Source: Microdochium bolleyi
Lineage: Eukaryota; Ascomycota; Sordariomycetes; Xylariales; Microdochiaceae
Direction: 5' to 3'
Assembly: GCA_001566295.1 (NCBI GenBank)
Contig: KQ964246.1
Location: forward strand, 3,968,001 to 4,032,000
DNA length: 64,000 nucleotides
Shown: positions 44,352 through 53,971 of the stretch, piece by piece
How the letters are laid out: each line of letters begins with the position of its first letter
Position numbering within the stretch: position 1 is the first letter of the stretch
Made by a program: the position numbers and the translations under genes
The notes under the pieces: generated by a model
Seen by the model: only the letters and a program-made list of their open reading frames with translations
Databases searched by the model: none
What the model was told of the DNA's origin: nothing

Positions 44352-45441
44352 GGTGTCTGCGGGAACGGTTCTCGTTGGTCGATGAGGCGAGGTGCTTGCA
44401 GCACGCGCTCAGCGCTTGCACGAGGAAGATCAAGCGCGAGCACCGGTGGCCATGCCCGGGCGGCGGGCTGCTCGATCAGTGCTATAGCCACGGAGAGGGG
44501 CTGGCCCCTTGTCGTTGGCTTGCTTCGACCTCGCGCCGTGGGCAGCACCTGCGTCGGGCGCAATCAAGCCGGGGTGGGGGATCTCTGGGTCGAGGCAAAC
44601 TGGGTTTAGGACTGCTGGCGGTGGAGGGGCTGGCAGTGCAGCACGGCGTGGTGTGGTCAGGTGCTCGCTGGTTGTCGCGGGAGGTCGAGACGGTGTGAGT
44701 CGTACAATGCTGACTGCGAGGAGGATGAGGTTGTTAGCGGAGGAGTGTGGCGAGCATTGTCGCAAACGGAAGAGTTTGAGAAGCGAGATATGAGGTGGCT
44801 CGTGTCCGACGCGAGCATGGACCGGTGAAGAGCGGGACAGACGTACCTGCAGGACAAGCCTGAACGGAGCTCCGTTCTGCAGCAAGACTGGGCGGTTGGA
44901 GGTGTATGCGCGCCGGACGAGGATGCGATGGAGCAGTCTAATGGCGGCGCCGGGTCGTTAGCGGGCAGCGGGACGGGCGCGGTAGTCGTGTAGACAGGCT
45001 TGTCGGAGTGGGAGGGGGAGTCTGGAGGGATGCTGGCGGCAAGGCAAAGGGGAGGGAGGTCCTGGGCTGGGCGGGATGCAGGAGCAAGGGGCCAGGGCCC
45101 GGGAGTTGGGAGATGTCAGGATTCGCAGCAGCTGCGTGGGGCAGAGCCCGTGGCAGCCAGGGGTCTGCAACGTGGTGGTGTGCCAGGTGGCGGGTGCTCT
45201 GCTAGGTAACTCGGCCTTGGAACTCCGAGCAAGCAACGGTGCTGCTGGCGGGCAGAGGACGCGCGATTGAACGCCGGCACGCTGTGGGGAGTTCGACGGT
45301 GAGTGCAGCGCGCGGGCAGGCTTGGAGGGAGGTGGGGAGCTGTTGTTACTGGCGGAGCTGCCCGTGGGGAGAGGAGCACAAGGCGCAGGGACGTGTGTGT
45401 GGAGGGTGGCGAGGGCGGTGTCCTGATGAGAAAGCCAGCGA

Positions 45442-45506
45442 GGCGGTGGTGGTGATGGTGATGATGGTGGTGGTGGTGGTGACGACGGGAATGGTGGTGA
45501 TGGTTG
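45442..45506. repeat. GGT/GAT trinucleotide microsatellite
   Basis: An imperfect tract of GGT and GAT triplets, interrupted once by GACGACGGGAAT. It lies about 1.1 kb upstream of the CNBD/F-box/LRR gene start and is non-coding as far as can be seen. Confidence 0.8.
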
Positions 45507-47275
45507 ATTGTGATGATGCCCAGTTGCAGCCGGAGAGGCGTGGCAGGTGCGGGCGGGCGGGCACCTCGGTGGGAACCGTCCAAGGTTGCAGCTCTATTGA
45601 CAGCGGGCAGGCCCGGGCGGGGCCTTCCTCCCCTCTGTTCTCTGCTCTCAGCCCAGTTCCAAGGTTGTCGGAACTGGGTCAACTAGCTCCCGTCCACGCT
45701 TGCAAGCACAGCTCGTGAGGGGCTCCCCGGCGTCAAGCTCAGGCCAGCATCCTGTCTAGGAGAACCCTTGGGCAGGCACGGCGTAAACCCGTGGGGGCAG
45801 TGAAGCAAGCCGTGTCAGTGACACTCTCTCCGCCAATGCCCCTCCCCCCGCGATAACCACACTCATGGCAGGGAGGATTGCCACCACCGGCCACTGGCCA
45901 CTGGCCGCTCCTCAGCCGCAGCCAGCGATCGTGTCGCACTTGTGTTCCTTGCTCTCTGTGCACGCCCCACGCAGCTCCCAGCCGCCAGAGCACACAGACG
46001 GCGTGCTGCCCGCTGGCCACCACAGCGTCCGGTTCAGATCTTGAATGGCAAGCCTTCCGAGCCGCTGCCGGCCCCTGGCATCAGCCGTGGTGCAGGGTCA
46101 CAGCCGAGAGCAGCAGGGCTGCGAGGCCCCCGCCGACGACGGCAGCCTCAGCCCCTCGACTGTTCCACCCGCCTTCTCGAAGCTTTCTAGCGCTTCCCAG
46201 CTGCCCGCCACCCCCGCCCTCCAAGCTTCCCCTCCGCGCTCGGACCACCCTGTCCTGTCACCCATCTCGCCCGTGCAGGTGTCCAAGGGATGATGCCCAC
46301 CTCCGCCTCGAACCACCAGCGGTGAAACTTGATTGACACATGCTGTCCGTGGCTGCACTGAATCGGCACCGACTCGGCTGCTTCGAGTTTGCCCGCTTTC
46401 CCGTTTTCTTCCTCCTTGGGACTGACCACGCCCGCTTCTGGATTTTCTCCATTTGAAACGATTTTGGCAGTGGAAAGTCCTGGTCAAAACATGGAAAAAA
46501 GAATTGTCACACTTGCAGACGAAAATTGGACCATGGAATATCTACCTCTACACAACCAAAAACCAATTCGCTACAGCGCGGGACCCCGTGTTTCAGCACC
46601 CTTTACCAGTCCGGCAGTCCCTGACACTTTCAACCAGATCCCATGGATATGCAGGCATCAACTTCCACGCAGTCTTGTCGCTCCTATCCTAGGCGAGGTA
46701 TTGGTCATTCCCGTGCTGGGCTCATAACTTGTTAACAACGCATCGTCATGACAATGGCTTTTGAGCACTGAGCCCCTGATCAGCAGGATACTCGACAGAT
46801 TGCCCACAGGTGTAGCTACAGTTACAAGCATATCTGAAGGTTCACGTCATCTCGACATGCCGACCAGTGCCCGACCGGATATGCCATGGCGCTTCAAGGT
46901 TGTGATGAAGTACTTCCGAGCCAAAGACGTCTCAACGCGGCATACGTCAGTCGTCTAGCGTGTGTCGGTATATGCTCGCGATCTGACTGCGACTATAAGT
47001 ATGAGCTCTTGAATTTTGGTTCGGCATAAATTAAGCCGCCATCGTCAGCCTATGCTAACCACGACCCTTCCGTATGGCGAGTTTGAGGATCTGTGTCGCC
47101 TCAGTGATTGCGTTTGAGAGGGGTGCTCGTCCTTAGAAGGAGACATAAAAACCAAGATCTGGCGGCTTATATTTGCTGCACGGTCTTCACCAACGGTTAG
47201 GAAGAGTAATCACTCCAATCTTCCAGTAACAACACCCAATACATCTGCTCTCTTCCCCACCATCCCCTCCACAGC

Positions 47276-47347
47276 ATGGCGGAGCACTTTGAGTTGTGGA
47301 GGCATGGGATCACCAAGAAAGATGTATTACGTGCGAGCTTCCCGTAG
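47276..47347 (+). CDS. Possible small ORF of 23 codons
   Basis: A short frame begins with ATG in a favourable context (cacagcATGGCG) after a C/A-rich stretch that looks like a fungal 5' leader, itself downstream of a possible TATA-like gacataaaaacc. The product (starting MAEHFELWRHGITKK) has no recognised family. It may be a real short transcript, the first exon of an unseen gene, a remnant, or chance. Confidence 0.2.
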   Translation: MAEHFELWRHGITKKDVLRASFP

Positions 47348-49619
47348 CACAAGAGACTAATTCAAGGCTTGAAGCATATGGTGGAACGCTGCATGCATGT
47401 GTGGCACAACGGACTTAGGACTGTTTTGTGTACACTGTCTCGAAGTGCTTTCGCCTTGTATTTGCCTTTCGTATTGTACATAGAATGCATGAATATAGGC
47501 TGTGCATTAACTTATGACTGATATGGCTCAACTCGAGACAGCGTCATCCATATAGCCACCTTGGCTTCGGGCGCAATTGGAGTGTCTACGCCAATATCTT
47601 TTCCAGTCCTAATGGACCCAATAGCCCGCAGAATCTGCGGAGCCTGCGGCTGCGAGTTGCCCTCGCAGCCACAACAAACAGACGAACGCCATGCACCTCA
47701 ACGTGGCACAGCATGGCCGCAAGTCAAAGTTCAGGCTTCCAAAGGTTGGAGCTTCCTGAGCCCGCATTCCTTGTGCAACAGCCCGTTGACCCAACCCAGT
47801 GCGTGACTGGGAACCAAACCACAGAGACGACTAAGTAGCCGGGGATAATGCCTAAGATTGGGAACCACAGCCATGTGTTATCTATCGCGAGTCAGTAGGA
47901 CCCCTTGCTCTAGTGCTTCTGAGCACCGAGGCGCGCGGAACAGGGAGTCCGCCGCACGCAAGTTTGGACAAACACCAGGGGTCAACAAAACGCAATAACA
48001 CGCACACAGCTTCCACCCATCCGGTGGTTTTCCGCCCTCCGTTGGCCACAGATGTCAGAGGCGAGCTTTTCGCGACTGGAGCCATGCCTATGTGCTCGTG
48101 GGAGCCTGGGCCTAGTGTCCACTGTCCAGCTTGTCAAGTCGGCACTAAAGCACGCCACTCATTAAACTCCCCTGGCTGCTGCAGTATTGGGGCGGCGCTA
48201 TGCAGCAGCCACGCGACAGTCACACGTGGAATTCTGAAATTGCGTTAGGGGTAGTCGTGAGTTGTCACGTCTGTCACACATCGAAAAGCGCCAGTCGGAA
48301 GGTTAATGCAGGACATATTAAGACAGGATCCCTGCCGCTGTCACGGTAGCTGCCGAATGTGACGGTGTGATGGACGGACCCCTCCCCAGCATGCTGACTC
48401 GAGTTCCTGCAGTGCCTTTGCTGGTTCGACTCTTCATTCCCCTTTTCGGTGGGTGTGGGGAGTGAGTTGTTGGTTGCTCAAGGTGGCGCCCACCTCTGCT
48501 GTGTCCGCTGTGGCGCTGTGAACAATCTCGGCCAAGAAGCCCGAATGTGGTAGTGGACTGACAGATGGGCACTTCCGTCCCCCACTCTTCTCTGGTCCAC
48601 AAACGAATCCAGAGAACACAGCGGCTTACCTCTGCGATGGTGCTTGGGTGTGGCCGCCATCTGAGCGGAGGCAGAAAGCCGCAACGAGGGAATGCCATGA
48701 TCATTGTTCAATCCATCAATCGAGGGAGGCGACGGTTGGGCGTGAAGGCGCTCACATGGCGTTGAGAGCATGGCGTTGAACAAGTCTGGAATGCGCGGAA
48801 AATTTCACGGGGATCACCAACCACCCGTGGCTTGCTATGTTCCGCTAGACAGTCGTGCGCATGTTGAACGCCTCCTCGCGATCCCGTCACTCCCACGCTT
48901 GCCGCCAGAGCCGAGAGGCGCAAGCCATCAGCGTTGGTCCATTTCTTCACTGACGCACATACACACTAACAAAACCCGTGTGCTCCAGTCATACGATGCA
49001 AGTATGGTCAATATTGTTCTCAAGCACACGGTCCGCATGAAATCCAGTCGGCTCCGAGCTCTGCTGGCCACCAGGCGGATATCGTGCCTGAGTCTTCGGC
49101 AGTTCCGGTCGGCCCTGGCTGGAAGCAGTGCGGGGGCCGAACTCAATGGAGAAGCAACTGAGCCTATCTTGACGGGACTGTCGATCCGAGCAGAGATCCT
49201 GGCCGAGAGCGACCCAGCTCGCACAAGTCCGGCCTGCTCCGGATCTACGAGGAACACAAGGGACCGCCCCGTGGGCCCGTAGCCCTGGCTTCAGCTGCCC
49301 AGAATCGCACTATCTGACGCCACTCGTGCGTGAATCGTGGAACCACCCAGGGGTCAGGTGCAGCCTCATCCATGACAGCCCAATCGTGGTGCCGTGCCTG
49401 GACCAGGGTGCTCCGCGCTCCGCTTGGCATCATGGCCAGGCCACTTGGCTCCGGTGCTGTCTACCGCCTCCAACATCAGCTTGCGCTGGTGCATCAAGGG
49501 CTCGGCCCACTGGTGCAGATGCTGATTGTCCCTGATGCGCCACATCTGAATCAATACGCCGACCAACACCACCCGTTCCGTCGGGGGCGGCCACGGTGGA
49601 CGCCGCGTGCTCGAGGGCG

Positions 49620-49626
49620 TATAAAG
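49620..49626 (+). promoter_or_regulatory. TATA box of the secreted PAN-like protein
   Basis: TATAAAG about 123 bases before the ATG at 49749, followed by a pyrimidine-rich leader (tcttcctcctcgcctcg). Position and context are typical of a highly expressed fungal gene. Confidence 0.6.
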
Positions 49627-49748
49627 TTGGGCGCCGTCTCTTCCTCCTCGCCTCGTTCTCCGGCTCCCTTCTGCTGCTTCCACGGTACACTCGCTGACTG
49701 CCTGTTTACCCCCCCACTTTCGTTAAATCCCATCACACTCTTTTCAAG

Positions 49749-50741
49749 ATGAAGGCCTCTGCTGTCCTCCTGCTGTCCGCCGCCATGGCCTCTTCGGTCA
49801 TGGCCAGCCCTTCTGCTCGCCGGGCCAAGTGCGGCGGCAAGCCCGGCTCCGCATACCCCATTGCCTCGGGCTCCTACAGCTCTGCCATCATCACCAACAC
49901 GGCCTCGGAGACCACAACCTCCGCTACCGGCTCTATCTCAGAGACTGAGGCTCCCATCACCGTCACCTCGACCGACCTCACGACCGCGACCTCGACCGCC
50001 ACTGTGACCGAGTTCGCCGACGTCCTGGCTACCACCATCTCGACCATCACGAGCACGGTCGCGCCTACCGCGTCCACCGTCAAGGCCCCCGAGGGCTTCG
50101 AGGGCGCCGAGCCGACCCAGCAGCCCGTGACCCGCCGTGGTCTGCGTGCCAGCTGGATGTGGGCTCGCCAGAATGGCACCGTCCCCATGCCCACTGGCGG
50201 CGAGACAGCCCCGTCTTCCATCGTCTTCCCTACCCCCTCGTCCACGCAGTTCTCCTCGGCCTCTCAGACTCCCGCGACCACCATGGTCATCACTAGCACT
50301 GTCATCGTCACGGCCCCCACCGCGGCTACTGTCACTGTGACCCGAACCACCAGCACCACCACCCTCTTCACCACGGCGTTCGTCACTGTTGGCCCCACGC
50401 CCCCTCCCGTTTATGAGATCTGCCAGCCTGGCAACTACCTTCAGGACTTCAACGGTCTCTTCCTCAGCAGCACGTCCAGTCTGCTGGAGACACAGCCCTA
50501 CCCCGACGTCACCACTGCCGAGGAGTGCTGTGTCGCCTGCCAGGAGGACAGTTCCTGCAACCTGAACTACTGGAACCAGGTCACCCGGGAGTGCGTTGGT
50601 CTCTACGAGACCAACCCGGAAACGTGCGATGTTCAGGTGAATGGCGGCACAGCCTTCGCCGACTCCGAGACGACCTCCACCACTATCATTGTTAGCAACG
50701 GCAGGTGTGGCCGCTGGACTGCGGCTCAGCAGGGCCAGTGA
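49749..50741 (+). CDS. Secreted Thr/Ser-rich protein with apple/PAN-like tail
   Basis: Single exon, 330 residues. The signal peptide is MKASAVLLLSAAMASSVMAS. A dibasic site (SARR, about 22-25) follows it and a second RR lies at about 128, so Kex2-type processing into pieces is possible. Most of residues 45-110 and 140-215 are Thr/Ser/Val/Ala-rich and would be heavily O-glycosylated. The C-terminal part (about 220-320) has eight or so cysteines with a CC-x2-C motif (AEECCVACQEDSSC), resembling a small PAN/apple carbohydrate- or protein-binding fold. There is no GPI-anchor signal at the end, so it is probably released or held in the wall. The exact family is not recognised. Confidence 0.8.
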   Translation: MKASAVLLLSAAMASSVMASPSARRAKCGGKPGSAYPIASGSYSSAIITNTASETTTSATGSISETEAPITVTSTDLTTATSTATVTEFADVLATTISTITSTVAPTASTVKAPEGFEGAEPTQQPVTRRGLRASWMWARQNGTVPMPTGGETAPSSIVFPTPSSTQFSSASQTPATTMVITSTVIVTAPTAATVTVTRTTSTTTLFTTAFVTVGPTPPPVYEICQPGNYLQDFNGLFLSSTSSLLETQPYPDVTTAEECCVACQEDSSCNLNYWNQVTRECVGLYETNPETCDVQVNGGTAFADSETTSTTIIVSNGRCGRWTAAQQGQ

Positions 50742-51506
50742 TCCCTTGTAAAGAGTCGCCGCTCATTGCTTCGACGCACTCTTGGTAGCAACCGCATAAT
50801 GTTTCAGGTTTTAGAGCCACTGCCATGTTAGCCGCCAAGATCTCTGCTTCTACTTACCTGTATGTTATTGGACGGGAGCCAGGCTCGTTGTGCCTGGTTG
50901 CTGCTCCCAGAACTATATAATCCGGCCATATTCTAGTAACCTAGCTATCCTAGGCATTATTACTTGATCATGTGGAAATGGAGGATTACTACAATCTTGC
51001 ACCGTACAGCCTTCGTGATAGTTTCCTGTTTGATACGAAGCCACTTACACTGGTGGACTTGGCCTGATATTTCGAGCTGCTTGTTGGTATGCAAATCGTC
51101 ATGGTTGAGACCGGGCAGCTGAATCGCCGTAACTGAATCGCGACAATTAGCATTACGTAGGTATACAAAACCAAATACGAGGGGAGAATTAGTAATCGTC
51201 ACAGGTCAATCATCTCCCCAATTCGCGGGCTTAGTGATAAACACCGAGGACATCACTCGCCCGGTCGGGGAGCTTCGGGGAAACAACCCGGATAGCCCGG
51301 ACAACTCCACCATGATTAAGCATTCATGAAAGTTCTACCAGCTCATTACGACAGCGGCTGTACCGCATAGAATTGTTTAGCGCATTCTATAAAGTCAATA
51401 TTGCCAATGCTCCTTCGCCGGGGCCGTCCTCATCTTGACCATTCCAACCTCCTTTGCAGAAACCAGACGCTCAACTCACGGCCAACTTCAAAGTATCGCA
51501 AGCAAG
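50742..51506. other. Intergenic region between PAN-like protein and OYE-like genes
   Basis: 765 bases. AT-rich around 50850-51050. It contains the 3' end of one gene and the promoter of the flavin oxidoreductase. An 80-codon minus-strand frame at 50960-51202 has no recognisable content. Confidence 0.5.
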
Positions 51507-52681
51507 ATGTCGAAGTTGTTCCAGCCTCTGGAAGTGGCTGGTAGCCACCTCCAGCACCGCATGGTCATGGCCCCTCTCACCCGTTTCCGTGCCGATGAAA
51601 ATTTTGTTCCTACAGCCATTATGAAAGGTGCGTTCATTCGAGAATTCGAGATGTTACTCTGCTGACCATCTTCCCAGATTACTATGTCCAGCGAGCTTCT
51701 GTGCCCGGGACCCTTCTGATAAGTGAAGGCACCCAGATTTCCCAACGGAGTGTTGGAGTACAGAATGTTCCCGGGATCTGGTCGCGCGCCCAGATCGACG
51801 CCTGGCGCGAGATCGCTGACGCGGTCCACGCCAAAGGATCTTACATATGGTGCCAATTATGGCACCTTGGCCGTGCGAGCAGGCTGGACCCCAAGCGCCG
51901 GGCCGAGCTGGGCTCGAGGCTTCTGGGCCCCAGCCCTATCCCGGTCACGCCAAATGATGCGGTTCCTGGGGAAATGTCTGAGCAGGATATCCAAGACTGT
52001 ATCGAGGACCACCGCACTGCTGCGAGAAACGCGATCGAGGCTGGATTCGATGGCATCCAAATCCAGGGCTCCGGGGGGTACTTGGCCGATCAGTTCTTTC
52101 AAGAAGTCACCAATAAGAGGACAGATCGTTGGGGCGGCAGCCTCGAGAACCGCGCGAGATTCCCTCTTGAGCTCCTCCAGGCAATCTCTCAGGATATTGG
52201 ATCCAGCAAAGTCTCGATCCGCTTGAGCCCGTGGAGCGACTTCAACGGCATGGGCATGGTCGATCCTATTCCCGAGTTCACCTACCTCGTCAAGCACCTT
52301 CGCGCCCTGGATCTTGGCTTTCTCGATCTGGTTGAGGCACGAATCCGAGGAAACATTGATGCCGACTGCGGTGGGGACAACGACGTCTCTTTTGCTGTTC
52401 ATGCATGGGGCAAGGACGCGCCCATCATGATCGGTGGCGGATTCAATGCCGAGTCGGCGCAAAAGGCAGTGGATGAGACTTACAAGGAGTTCAAACTGGC
52501 TGTCATCTTTGGTCGTCACTGGACAAGCAACCCTGACCTGCCCTTCCGTGTAAAGGCGAACGTTCCGTTTGTCAAATACGATCGGCCAACTTTCTATGTG
52601 CCGGGACAGAGCAAAGGTTACAACGACTGGGCTTTCAGTAAGGAGTTCTTGGCATCGGGCGGCGCTGCAGAGGCGGCGTAA
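51507..52681 (+). CDS. Old Yellow Enzyme-like flavin oxidoreductase with altered active site
   Basis: Two exons (51507-51627 and 51678-52681), 374 residues. The phase-1 intron joins IMK to DYYVQRAS. The FMN-binding TIM-barrel features are present: MVMAPLTRFRA near the start, WCQLWHLGRAS, DRWGGSLENRARFPLE, IRLSPWSDFNGMG and MIGGGFNAE near the end. OYE enzymes reduce activated C=C bonds with NADPH. In them an H-x-x-N (or H-x-x-H) pair binds the substrate carbonyl; here the equivalent segment reads IQIQGSGGYL, so the His is Gln170 and the Asn is Gly173. The proton-donor tyrosine (Y175) is kept. The enzyme may thus have a changed substrate or reaction, as in some secondary-metabolism OYEs. It lies 1.3 kb from the glycosidase cluster. 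An AATAAA follows the stop. Confidence 0.88.
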
Positions 52682-52756
52682 GCGCTTAGAGTTGTAAATT
52701 CAACAATTTGTGCTTCATGGTGGGCTTCCATCGCGGTGCAGTGCGCCGTACTCGAT

Positions 52757-52762
52757 AATAAA
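52757..52762 (+). terminator. Likely polyadenylation signal of the OYE-like gene
   Basis: AATAAA 76 bases after the stop codon at 52681, in the context gataataaagag. Spacing suits 3' end formation. Confidence 0.45.
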
Positions 52763-53159
52763 GAGAACGGGCGATGTCTCCTAGCAAATTTGCGAGAACG
52801 CAGGAGTAATTCCAGTCTTTATCCCTAAGGGGTTCAGCTCAGTCTAACTCAGACATGGTCTTCATTACAAGTAGCGAAAACGCCGCGGAACAAAGTCACA
52901 CTTGCGAGACTTGAACATATCCGCGATCGGTGGGAAGTTCACCGTATAAGTGGACCGATAGGAAGTATCGAACATCACAAGTGAATCCGTCCATAAGCCC
53001 TATTATTATGTCTCGAGCCGTGGATTATACTCTCGTAATATTGAGAACGTGGACCGTCTCGCCGAGAACAAAGTCTGGACGAACCGCAGCCTTAATCACA
53101 CAAGTTCGTAGCCTGATACATGCCGATACGCTTGTAGACGGCGATGTTAGCCCTAGTGG

Positions 53160-53345
53160 TTTGAAGGAACGGGCGGGAAGAGCCACAGTGTCTCCTCGAT
53201 CACTGCGTTGACATGCGGCAGCGGTGCTGCGGCGTCGCCTGTGATGGGTCCGGACGAGGTGAAGGCGGTGCGGATCTTGCGCTATAGAGCTTGTGAGGCG
53301 GGCTCGTGTTTCGCGAGAACCGTGCTGGTGGAAATCAAGGAAATT
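53160..53345 (-). pseudogene. Fragment of a cytochrome P450 gene
   Basis: On the minus strand one frame reads IRTAFTSSGPITGD and then LPHVNAVIEETLWLFPP, a classical fungal P450 K-helix region (E-x-x-R, with the Arg changed to Trp). Two stop codons follow shortly after (from about 53156). Just upstream a second frame has GSRETRARL, a damaged I-helix oxygen-binding motif, at about 53324-53295, closer to the K-helix than in an intact P450. There is also a TAG between the two. No heme-binding Cys motif is seen. This is a relic, not an expressed enzyme. It lies between the OYE-like gene and the saponin-hydrolase-like gene. Confidence 0.7.
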
Positions 53346-53971
53346 GTGAGCTCGTGTTCGTGCTAGAGCTTTTGTCTTTCTTGTCACAAGCTCGTCGAAA
53401 TGGTCGGGGCACCACTCGCTTGCAGCAGTCAAGGTTGTCACCGAAGTCTCCGCCCCACCAACCACAGCGCGGGAAACACACCGAGAATGTCAAAGGTCAT
53501 CCAAGTAGACATCTGCTCTAAATTGACACTGCCGTCCCCAGACTCGGCCGTCCACGTCTCGAAATTATTCACGCCGTATCGGTGTGCTCACGGATCAGGA
53601 ACTCCTGGTTGCGCACAGCAGCGTACGTTCGGGGCTGAGACGTTGCGCGTGGATCATCACATTGCGATCAAGAGGACCTGCTGCACAGGTCTGTTTTGCA
53701 TTGCCGTTACGACAGACACGGTTGTATAAAAGGACGCATCTTGGCGTCGAAATTCCGTCGTTGTTACGGACGAACTTGCTTTTTAGGGTAGGCAGGGCGG
53801 GAGGGGTACGTGTGGCGTTAATTTGTCCGTTTGCCCGATGCAAAAGAGTGTTCCACCATGCCCACAGGAACAGAAACTCCGCTACAAAGACAACTACGAT
53901 GAGAGACAACCTGATGGGCACTCGTAAGGTAGGACTAGATCAAAATATGAAGATTCAATATGTGCCCCCCT
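53346..53971. other. Rest of the OYE to saponin-hydrolase-like intergenic region
   Basis: About 630 bases, probably 3' end of the minus-strand gene ending at 53972 plus decayed DNA around the P450 relic. The stretch 52763-53159 on the other side of the relic likewise shows no intact gene. Confidence 0.4.

Larger units (their letters stand above)
44352..49748. other. 5.4-kb region without a convincing gene
   Basis: Largest gap in the window. The first part (44352 to about 45600) is GC-rich and holds the promoter and probably a long leader of the CNBD/F-box/LRR gene, plus a GGT/GAT microsatellite. The middle is more AT-rich around 46750-47560 and includes a possible 23-codon small ORF with a leader-like upstream sequence. 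From 47.6 to 49.6 kb only motif-free frames are seen. The end contains the promoter of the secreted PAN-like protein. Confidence 0.5.

Noticed and set aside
48421..48436. GGTTCGACTC, resembling a tRNA B box
   Set aside because: No matching A box or cloverleaf could be found upstream at the required distance.
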